64,000 bases of DNA, from NCBI GenBank assembly GCA_035772405.1, contig JAYKKM010000307.1, positions 312,501 through 376,500 on the forward strand, written 5' to 3'. The notes beneath the pieces were generated by a model that saw nothing but the letters and a program-made list of their open reading frames with translations, was not told the origin of the DNA and did no database searches. Shown here in pieces: positions 42,762 through 49,836 of this stretch (positions within the stretch are counted from its first letter, which is position 1; each line of letters begins with the position of its first letter). Source of the DNA: Chrysogorgia sp. JL179-B06 (Eukaryota > Cnidaria > Anthozoa > Scleralcyonacea > Chrysogorgiidae). Position numbers and translations under genes: made by a program.

Positions 42762-43016
42762 TTAAAAAAAAGAATTTATATACACTTCTTGATCTATGAA
42801 ATTATGTATACCACAATCTCCTGCCACATGGGTTGTTATATATTGTTTATAATTAAGCTTTTTATTTTTTACATACTCCATAACTTCCAAATTTATATAT
42901 AATCGGTTCATAGGAAAACATGGATTTAGGATTTGTTCACATTTACGTACAATAAATATTTGATTTCGACAATTTTCTTTAAGATAGTGAAGATCATACT
43001 GTTTGGGTGTTGACAT
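42762..43016 (-). CDS. Element A paralog-family protein 4 (short)
   Basis: ATG at 43016 gives 84 residues with YDLHYLKENCRNQIFIVRKC, LYINLEVMEYVK and a C-terminal FIDQEVYINSFF, the compressed form of the family core. An in-frame upstream extension to 43061 lacks an ATG. The space to the divergent plus-strand gene (43017-43250) probably holds promoters for both. Confidence 0.5.
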   Translation of the reverse strand: MSTPKQYDLHYLKENCRNQIFIVRKCEQILNPCFPMNRLYINLEVMEYVKNKKLNYKQYITTHVAGDCGIHNFIDQEVYINSFF

Positions 43017-43164
43017 ATTGCTTGCATGAGATTCAACTGAAGAATGAACCAGAAAACACAATGTTTTTTATTTTATTTAGATTAATGTGTTTATTTAGCT
43101 TATTGAATTTGATAAAAGCTATATAAAGAGTAAAAAATCTTTCAAAATCACAGCATTATGATTT

Positions 43165-44304
43165 TTGGTTATTTATTTTGAAATTGGATATTTATTTTGG
43201 TTATGTGGATTATTTGATTATTATCGTGGAAAATATATCACATGTCCCAGGATGAAATGTGAAAACATTCACCCAGGTGAAGAAAGCTATATAGTCAATA
43301 TGAAAAAAATCAAGGGAAACCGTGGAATGGAATCCTATTTTATTCTAAAAGATCGTTTCTCTTATTTGATCCCGAATTTACAAGCAAGTCAAAGAAAATA
43401 TTCCTTGAAGAGATCATGGCTTGAACAACGTACTATACTAGTTGAATCAGACACGTTATGCTGTAGTTTTTTTTCATTTCCCGATTGTTTTAAAGAATTA
43501 TTTGTTGTATTACCCCTTGAATTCGACGACTCAGATTTATTTCAATGTTTAAGATCCAAAGATAAGTACCATTATACATATTTTCTACAAAATCTAACGT
43601 TTGAAAGAAAATACATATCTTATACCCTGGGTTATGGAAAAGAAAGTTTAGTAAACAAATTTAAGCACATACAGCGCGAGAAAGGTGATTTAAATCTTTT
43701 TTTAAATATTTATTTGTTAATGGTAGCACCAAGTATTTTCAATTCTTATGTTTATTGTAGTTCAACTAAAAATATTATCATGGTCACTTCATGTTTTATA
43801 TTTTATTGTCGTGAACATAACCTTATAGGAAGATTTCTCAATAGACAAAAAAAAGGTCTTTCTGAAAAAAATATTAGATATGATTTTTGGAATTTTATAT
43901 ATTATATAAAAACGGGTAAAGTATCCTTTGATAAATGTCGGTATAAAAATTGTACGCGTCAAAGTTATTTTTTTGAGTTTGATCCCCTGAAATTAAGTAT
44001 TTTAAACAAACGTAATTATGATTTGAATGAAAATACCCTACTATTACATCCTGTCGATGTTACACGAATAAAAAATTATGGGGGACATACGGGAGAATTT
44101 AAGTATAATGAGAAAGTATTTGCACATGTAATAATGGTTGAAGATGAAGTAAAAGATTTATTTACTATGATAAGAAAATATATACAAACAACATTGAATT
44201 ATAATTTAATTTCAAGAAATCCCATATATGAAGACGAACTGACTGAATCGAATGTTAATTGGGATAATTTTTATAAAAGTATTAGTGAACAAACGTGTAT
44301 GTAG
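43165..44304 (+). CDS. Large element A protein of unknown function, start unclear
   Basis: The frame of about 379 codons is Phe/Tyr/Leu/Lys-rich and globular-looking. It includes ESYFILKDRFSYLIPNLQAS, YSLKRSWLEQRTILVESDTL, CRYKNCTRQSYFFEFD (Cys pair) and a C-terminal HTGEFKYNEKVFAHVIMVED. The first in-frame ATG is at 43252; a nearer ATG at 43157 is in another frame, so the N-terminus may be frameshifted. Homology is not recognised. It precedes the Fic-domain relic on the same strand and could have been its partner or the N-terminal part of the same protein, which is inference. Confidence 0.5.
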   Translation: MVIYFEIGYLFWLCGLFDYYRGKYITCPRMKCENIHPGEESYIVNMKKIKGNRGMESYFILKDRFSYLIPNLQASQRKYSLKRSWLEQRTILVESDTLCCSFFSFPDCFKELFVVLPLEFDDSDLFQCLRSKDKYHYTYFLQNLTFERKYISYTLGYGKESLVNKFKHIQREKGDLNLFLNIYLLMVAPSIFNSYVYCSSTKNIIMVTSCFIFYCREHNLIGRFLNRQKKGLSEKNIRYDFWNFIYYIKTGKVSFDKCRYKNCTRQSYFFEFDPLKLSILNKRNYDLNENTLLLHPVDVTRIKNYGGHTGEFKYNEKVFAHVIMVEDEVKDLFTMIRKYIQTTLNYNLISRNPIYEDELTESNVNWDNFYKSISEQTCM

Positions 44305-44406
44305 AAAAAATGGAATTAAAAGACTGTATAAAATTTAAAGTGTTTGCGTATGATGTTATACGAATGGAAGAAGACGAAGAAAATGAAAAATAATTTTGGA
44401 TGAGAT

Positions 44407-44867
44407 GTGGGAGATTTTGTTTTGCCCTTCGAAAATTTTATGGAAAAAAATGAAAAATGGAAAATAAGTGAATGTTGTAAAACTATTCATGAAATATCTA
44501 TGAGTCATTTAACGAATGCTGGACATTACAGTCAAGAAAAAAGATTTGTTGGATTTCATGAGGGGATTGACCTTTATATATTCAACAATATATGGAACAT
44601 TTAGATGAATTTTACGTAAAAAACTATCAAAGAAAAAATATATCAGTTTTGATTTATTATATTTTTGAAACCATTCATCCTTTTTCCGATGGAAATGGAA
44701 GAATAGGGAAAGCACTTGTTGCATTTCTAGAAAATAAAATAGAATGTAAAATAAAAACACAAAAACAACATAAAAAGTTATGTAAAATTTTAGGAGTTAT
44801 GCAACGCAAACACAATAGTTTATTCGATATCAAATGTTGTAATCAATTATACATGTTATTAGTGTAA
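44407..44867 (+). pseudogene. Fic-domain (Fido) protein, split by a frameshift
   Basis: The first segment (44407-44604) has TNAGHYSQEKRFVGFHEG, typical of the region before the Fic core. The second (44592-44867) has the motif HPFSDGNGRIGK at 44676-44711. This matches the Fic signature HPFx(D/E)GNGRxxR, with the catalytic His present and the last Arg replaced by Lys. The frame changes near 44,585. Fic enzymes transfer AMP or other nucleotide moieties to protein hydroxyl groups. No inhibitory helix motif is visible nearby. A short frame at 44310-44396 lies just upstream. In a Polinton-like element this is unexpected. Confidence 0.75.
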
Positions 44868-44974
44868 TAAAATTTTTGTGATGGAAATTTTTTTTAATTG
44901 TGAGGAGGGTATAAAATAAACACTGTCCCTACAGTGATTCATCATTTACCCTTCACTCGGGAACAGATTCAGAG

Positions 44975-45868
44975 ATGGTGGAACTTTTTGCACGACAACA
45001 ATATGATCATTTTTATAAAATGCAATCGTATACAGATTTGTCTACAAAAATAATTGCACAAAAAAAAATCAACGGTAATGCTATTCTCGCCAAAGTATAT
45101 CCGACAAATAAAAGATGTGACAAGTACACATACAATAGCGCTGTTGAAGTGAAAAATGATCATATTCCCTCATTGTTGAATGTTCTTAATAAGATTTGCA
45201 TTCAAGAGAAATTGGTGCAGATATTTTTTGAAGTGGTAAAATTTGAAAATTGGAAAAAGCAAACATGACGTTTGGTTGTTCGTACAGATGCGTGGGGTGG
45301 TTTGGAAATTTGTTATCAACATCAAGATAACGAATTAGCCGATGCAATGGAATTTGACGATGATCCAACACCGACAACCAGCAACAACAACAACAACACA
45401 ACGCCAAGTGAAATCGTATGGTCTGATGATTGGGGTAGTTTTCATATAAAAAAGAAAGATTCCTTGGATGAATATATTATTGCCCTAAGAAAGTATAATC
45501 ATGCAACAGGTCATAAATCCCAACCTACACCCGTCAAAAAACGAGTATTGAAGAAAAAGAAACCCACACTCAATTTTGACGACGACGTCGACGATGACGA
45601 CGACAACGAAAAGATTAAGAAAATAAAAGTAGAAAGTGATGATGATGAGGTTTGTCACCGTTTAAGTCCATCAGTAATTTCAGAAATTTTTTATTATCGT
45701 TTTAGATGTTGTAAAAATATACAAGATACATTATGTTTGTACGGTGATACTATAAATAAAGAGTTAGCCTGTAAAAATATAGAAGTTGATTTTATGGGAA
45801 TATTACGCGACAAAGAACTCGTTGATGAACTTGAAGAATATTATATTAATTTTATTTCTTTATTATAG
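44975..45868 (+). pseudogene. Element A acidic-tailed protein with an in-frame TGA
   Basis: The two open segments (44975-45268 and 45272-45868) are in the same frame and are separated only by TGA at 45266-45268. The first half starts at ATG 44975 (VELFARQQYDHFYKMQSYTD). The second contains a poly-Asn stretch, DDWGSFHIKKKDSLDEYIIA, an Asp-rich run (DDDVDDDDDNEKIKK) and a compact C-terminal helix region (SVISEIFYYRFRCCKN). The TGA is followed by C, a leaky context in some animals, but mutation is the simplest explanation. It ends two bases before the integrase start, like a packed viral operon. Function unknown. Confidence 0.5.
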
Positions 45869-45870
45869 AA

Positions 45871-46803
45871 ATGAGTAAAAAGAAAAAAACTAAATTTTCT
45901 GCTGACTTTATTGAAAAAGCTTCAAGATTATTAAAAGGAGAGACATTAACTGATGAGGATTATTCTAATTATAGATTACATAGTAGTAGTAAAAAAATAT
46001 ATAGACGTTTGAAATATGCTGTTAATAAAAATAATGAACAATGGGAAATTGATTTAGCTGAAAATAAAGATTTAGCCCGATATAATAATCAATATCGTTA
46101 TTGGTTGGTGTGTATTGATATTTTTTCAAGATTTTGTTGGGTAAAATTAATAAAAAAGAAAACGTCTAATAATGTTAAAAATAAATTTGAAAGTATTCTT
46201 ATTGAAGAAGGAATAGCCCCTCTTAAAATTCAAAGTGATGAAGGAACAGAATTTCAAGATATACGTACGAAATTAAGTAAAAAATATAATTTTGAAGTAT
46301 TTCATACGTATAATAGAGAAATAAAAGCATCCCATGTGGAACGTGTAATTGGAACTTTAAAAACAATGGTTCGTCGTGTTTTAACAATGACTGGAGAATT
46401 TGACTATATTCAGTATTTACCCCTTATTGTTAAGCGTTATAATAATTCCCCACATAAAGCATTAGCTGGTGCAACACCTTTTGAAATTTATCGCGAAGAA
46501 AAAAAAGGAAAAATACGTAAAGTAAAAAATAAAATAGTACGTGATCATTTAAATTATCCTATTCCCACTCAAGATCTGATACGTGAAGGTACTCGTGTAC
46601 GTATTGCGAGAGTAAAAAATAATATTTTTGAAAAAAGCAGTCTTCGACGATGGACAAATGAGATATTTTTTATTAAAAAAGTATTTATCACCGATCCCGT
46701 TACATATCAACTAGAAGACGAACAACGTGAAGAAATTAAAGGAATTTTTTATCGTGCTGAATTACAAGTTTTTAAAAAAAAAAAAGAATTTACACATTGC
46801 TAG
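45871..46803 (+). CDS. Retroviral-type integrase (rve, DDE) of element A
   Basis: 310 residues from ATG at 45871. The catalytic core has NEQWEIDLAE (first Asp), QSDEGTEF (second Asp) and ASHVERVIGTLK (Glu), spaced as in Polinton and retroviral integrases. The C-terminal part has RVRIARVKNNIFEK and FIKKVFITDPVTYQLED, an SH3-like beta barrel. There is no recognisable chromodomain. It would insert the element's DNA into chromosomes. The gene is uninterrupted even though its neighbours are broken. Confidence 0.95.
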   Translation: MSKKKKTKFSADFIEKASRLLKGETLTDEDYSNYRLHSSSKKIYRRLKYAVNKNNEQWEIDLAENKDLARYNNQYRYWLVCIDIFSRFCWVKLIKKKTSNNVKNKFESILIEEGIAPLKIQSDEGTEFQDIRTKLSKKYNFEVFHTYNREIKASHVERVIGTLKTMVRRVLTMTGEFDYIQYLPLIVKRYNNSPHKALAGATPFEIYREEKKGKIRKVKNKIVRDHLNYPIPTQDLIREGTRVRIARVKNNIFEKSSLRRWTNEIFFIKKVFITDPVTYQLEDEQREEIKGIFYRAELQVFKKKKEFTHC

Positions 46804-46852
46804 TAATTCAATATCAAGGGGACTTCAAAAGAATTTGATTAATGATTTTGAA

Positions 46853-47743
46853 ATGAAAATTGCACAACCTATTGATGCTTTGAACAATGAATGTTTTTTA
46901 GAAGTTTTACAAGTTTGTTATCCTCAAACAACTAAAAATATTGTAGGTGATGAATGTTTTTTTTCATTTATCATAACCTATAAGAATTTTATACCTGAAG
47001 AAAATAATAATTCGGTATACGCAAACAGTGAGTTCGTTTTTACATCGGATAAATTTATTATACCCGACGGAATTTATGATTTGTCTTCATTAATTATATT
47101 TTTAAATAATATCTTAGAAGGATTTGAAATTTTTTTTACCATCGGATCAAATGGGAAAGTAATTATTAATGTTAATGTTGAGATTGAGTATTGGGTATAT
47201 GAAAATGCGCGTAAAGCAGCCGATGGGTTACGGGTAAATGAATTTCGATTATCTAACAAGACTACGGTAGAAAAAAAGGGTATTCAATATGCTTCTTTTA
47301 ATCAAAAGATTAATATATTATTTTCAAAAAAAATAGCTTTTATGCTAGGTTTAAAAAATGAAAAAGGTCTTGAAATCGTACCTCTCTTGTTTGAAATAAA
47401 AAAAGATAATCCTACACCTCGAACCCTTTTTTCTAAACATTTTGATTACTTACCCGACGTATCCGACGGATTAAATAAAATGTTTATATATTGTGATGAA
47501 ATAGAACTGGGGTTAGTTGGTGATAGTTGTTCCGAATTGTTAACAACAGTACCCATTCAATGGAATCGACAAGGTGGTGGGGGGGATGGACAATTAGTTT
47601 ATTATAGTCCCCCAAAATCATTGAGAAAATTAAAAAAAGACATTATAAGAGAAATTCATATTAAAGTTAAAGATACTACAGGAAAATTAGTTCCTTTTGA
47701 TTCGGGAACGCTTAGTATTGATTGTTTAATACATTCAACATAA
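46853..47743 (+). CDS. Polinton-associated capsid or penton candidate, element A
   Basis: 296 residues from ATG at 46853. Conserved blocks are LEVLQVCYPQTTKNIVGDEC, IPDGIYDLSSLIIFLN, FSKKIAFMLGL, MFIYCDEIELGLVGDS and a C-terminal KVKDTTGKLVPFDSGTLSI. The order matches a protein that often accompanies integrase in animal Polintons and the protein at 59740-60420 here. Beta-strand-rich composition suits a jelly-roll or virion protein, but the exact role is not established. It starts 50 bases after the integrase stop, and its stop overlaps the next start (TAATG). Confidence 0.65.
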   Translation: MKIAQPIDALNNECFLEVLQVCYPQTTKNIVGDECFFSFIITYKNFIPEENNNSVYANSEFVFTSDKFIIPDGIYDLSSLIIFLNNILEGFEIFFTIGSNGKVIINVNVEIEYWVYENARKAADGLRVNEFRLSNKTTVEKKGIQYASFNQKINILFSKKIAFMLGLKNEKGLEIVPLLFEIKKDNPTPRTLFSKHFDYLPDVSDGLNKMFIYCDEIELGLVGDSCSELLTTVPIQWNRQGGGGDGQLVYYSPPKSLRKLKKDIIREIHIKVKDTTGKLVPFDSGTLSIDCLIHST

Positions 47744-48111
47744 TGTTTTTGATTGTTCTTGAAGAAAAAAATGGGGAAATGATAATTAAAGAATATAAAA
47801 TATTTTATCCTTTTTCTCTTTACGTGTTAGTAAATAGTGGGAAAAATTTTTTATGGAATTTAAATTCGATTGAATATAAAAATATCAAAAATTCATTTCG
47901 AATTACGTGTGCAAACAAAATGGATTTCAGTGCAATAACACAATCAAAAAAAATAAATAATGGAACGATTTCAGTTTCTTCATCTACTATTATTTCCAAT
48001 GCAACACAACGTTTTATATATACTATAAAAGAATTATTTTATATTGACGAAAAAAATCCTTATACATCATTAAATGATGAAAAAAAAAATTCCCCTATTT
48101 TTTATTTATGA
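47743..48111 (+). CDS. Element A protein of unknown function, translationally packed
   Basis: 122 residues from the ATG at 47743, which overlaps the previous stop. It has an N-terminal LIVLEEKNGEMIIKEYKIFY, a Ser/Asn-rich middle (GTISVSSSTIISNATQRFIY) and no membrane segment. It ends in an ATGA overlap with the next small frame. Possibly a virion component from its position; this is inference. Confidence 0.5.
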   Translation: MFLIVLEEKNGEMIIKEYKIFYPFSLYVLVNSGKNFLWNLNSIEYKNIKNSFRITCANKMDFSAITQSKKINNGTISVSSSTIISNATQRFIYTIKELFYIDEKNPYTSLNDEKKNSPIFYL

Positions 48112-48230
48112 GTGATAAAGAGGCTAAACAATCACTACAGTTCTTTATTAACTATGAGAATAACGTGCCGTTAAAAGGTGAAGAAATTAAGATATATATA
48201 AATTTATTTGAAGAAAAAAATAATGACTGA
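48108..48230 (+). CDS. 40-residue small protein, overlapping both neighbours
   Basis: ATG at 48108 lies in the ATGA stop/start overlap with the gene before. The frame encodes SDKEAKQSLQFFINYENNVP and KGEEIKIYINLFEEKNND and stops at 48230, overlapping the start of the next gene at 48223. Such chained overlaps are typical of compact viral genomes and support the frame despite its size. Confidence 0.45.
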   Translation: MSDKEAKQSLQFFINYENNVPLKGEEIKIYINLFEEKNND

Positions 48231-48483
48231 AAAAATAAATGAACTATCCGTAGAAGATTACACTGAATTGTTAAACGGTAGAAATCGTGGAAAAAATTAT
48301 TCCTCATCATATTTTGTTGTGAAAAGAAAAAATAAAGAAAATCCAACTAAGAAAGAAATTTTATTAAATGAGGGTGTGGGATTACCCTCAAATTTAAATT
48401 TAGATACTTATTATACAAGTGTTAATAAAAAAAAGAGAAAAAAAATAGATCCAAATGTAATACGTTTTTTACAAAATAGATAG
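48223..48483 (+). CDS. Basic small protein, element A
   Basis: ATG at 48223 gives 86 residues, with NELSVEDYTELLNGRNRGKN and a C-terminal basic part (KKKRKKIDPNVIRFLQNR). The start is chosen at this ATG, since the upstream extension has no ATG. It may bind nucleic acid; no domain is recognised. Confidence 0.5.
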   Translation: MTEKINELSVEDYTELLNGRNRGKNYSSSYFVVKRKNKENPTKKEILLNEGVGLPSNLNLDTYYTSVNKKKRKKIDPNVIRFLQNR

Positions 48484-48534
48484 ACTGTGTAAAAAAAAGT
48501 ATAAATAAAAAAAAAGTTATATAAAAAAATCATA

Positions 48535-48612
48535 ATGTTGTGTATATTATTATTATTTTTATTGTTGTTGTGGGTATTGTTGTTTTTTAAAAATAAAATA
48601 AATGACGCGTAA
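48535..48612 (+). CDS. 25-residue single-pass membrane micropeptide
   Basis: ATG at 48535 encodes an almost purely hydrophobic helix (LCILLLFLLLLWVLLFF) followed by KNKINDA. Its TAA overlaps the first codons of the next gene (start 48602). It could be a tiny virion membrane protein. The composition also fits an AT-rich chance frame, but the overlap with the next start favours a real gene. Confidence 0.4.
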   Translation: MLCILLLFLLLLWVLLFFKNKINDA

Positions 48613-48763
48613 AAAATACATCAAAAAAAGAAAAAACAAAAGAGGAATAAGAAAACGTAGAAGAAAAATACAAAAAGGAGGGTTTGGTGGAGCATTGGCA
48701 ATGGGTATGTTACTTCCTCAAGTGTTGGGAACACTTTCAAATATTCTTAAAATTAACGTTTAA
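48602..48763 (+). CDS. Adenovirus pX-like core peptide candidate
   Basis: 53 residues: a very basic N-terminal half (KKYIKKRKNKRGIRKRRRK), then KGGFGGALAMGMLLPQV and a hydrophobic C-terminus. The arrangement of a basic DNA-binding region, a Gly-rich possible protease site and a hydrophobic tail resembles the X/mu-type minor core proteins described in adenoviruses and Polinton/adintovirus elements. Assignment is by layout only. It precedes the gene at 48775 by 11 bases. Confidence 0.5.
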   Translation: MTRKKYIKKRKNKRGIRKRRRKIQKGGFGGALAMGMLLPQVLGTLSNILKINV

Positions 48764-48774
48764 AAAAAAATAAA

Positions 48775-49556
48775 ATGAGTAAAAAAATTGAAGATGTGGA
48801 AAAAAATGACATATTATTTAGCGAACCTTTACAATTTTTTACTTCATACCCTATAATGATACGTTTACGGAATGTCGTGAAACTGAAATTATTGCGACGC
48901 CTGTCGATAATCAATCGTCAGTATACACGTTTACAAGACATGGGAACGCCGTTGGATTAATGAAAATAAGCGATGCTAAAATAATGGCTAGAGTATCGAT
49001 TAGAAATGCTGCTGGACTTATAGCACCTGCAGCATCGGGGTTTTCGATGATTACATTACCCCTTCGTACAATGTGGAAAACAAAAGAATTAAAAATAAAT
49101 GAAAATTTAATTACACCATCAGATAATTTTGCACATTTTGCATCATGGATACAATTTATAATGCATCAAACACCGTCGGGATATAAAGATTCTAAAGAGC
49201 TTAATATAGCATATTTAGATACAGCCGAACATATGAGCGATATCGCGGATTTCACGAATGGAACTGCTGTCGTAAATACAGGGGGGAGACAAAAAACACA
49301 GGCATTTTAAAATCAATCACAGTATTTGATAGATGAGATTGATTGTTCATTATTTAGCGAAGGGGGTGCTGAAATATATATTCCTACAGCGTATAAAGTT
49401 GAATTACGTTTAACGCGGGCATTAAATACAATTGTAATGATGGGTGCCAATCATGCTGATATGCCCGTTGCTGCTACTATAATTACCCTAGATGATTTTA
49501 AAATAAAAATTCCTGTATTTAAACCCAAAAAACAATTATCAAATGCGCTTAAGTAG
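48775..49556 (+). pseudogene. Broken structural-protein candidate at the right edge of element A
   Basis: Three open pieces (48775-48960, 48960-49310, 49326-49556) belong together. A frameshift lies near 48,855 and an in-frame TAA at 49308-49310. Visible blocks are EDVEKNDILFSEPLQFFTSY, AGLIAPAASGFSMITLPLRT, DNFAHFASWIQFIMHQTPSG and YKVELRLTRALNTIVMMGAN. The length of about 260 residues and beta-rich composition suit a virion protein, but no family is recognised. It is the last A gene; the GC-rich end of element B begins within about 10 bases of its stop. Confidence 0.5.
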
Positions 49557-49561
49557 TAGGA

Positions 49562-49610
49562 AACAGTGCGTTTCGTCTCGTTTCAAAAAAGTGAGTTGAA
49601 ACGCACTGTT
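49562..49610. repeat. 13-bp-stem hairpin at the A/B junction
   Basis: AACAGTGCGTTTC (49562-49574) pairs exactly with GAAACGCACTGTT (49598-49610) across 23 bases. It sits exactly where AT-rich element A ends and the GC-rich region starts. It may be a terminus, an insertion footprint or a shared 3'-end signal for the two convergent gene sets. Confidence 0.6.
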
Positions 49611-49611
49611 A

Positions 49612-49836
49612 TTTGAGAGTGAGGTGGTGTCCCGCCTTCCCCAAAACCCCCCGCGGTCATTTTTTCCCCGCGACTTTTTTTTTTGGGTGACGTCATTTTT
49701 TCCCCAACCCCCCACGCGGTCATTTTCCCCAGTCCCCCCGCCGCGCCTCGGTCACTTCCGGTTGAGTGACGTCATTCGAAAAATAATAAATTTCTAACCT
49801 GATTGAGTTAGAAATTTATGTAGTTATTTTAACATT
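49612..49836. repeat. GC-run terminal region of element B with repeated CCCC/GCGGTCATTTT blocks and two TGACGTCA sites
   Basis: The block CGCGGTCATTTTTTCCCC recurs with changes three times between 49655 and 49735, and TGACGTCA occurs near 49688 and 49768. A palindromic AAATTTCTAAC/GTTAGAAATTT lies at 49789-49818 just downstream of the polymerase stop. The C-run pattern mirrors the G-run end of copy C, supporting a Polinton terminus here. Confidence 0.5.

Noticed and set aside
45266..49310. Alternative genetic code suggested by in-frame TGA and TAA in element A
   Set aside because: Different stop codons are affected and frameshifts occur as well, while B uses all stops normally. Decay explains this better.
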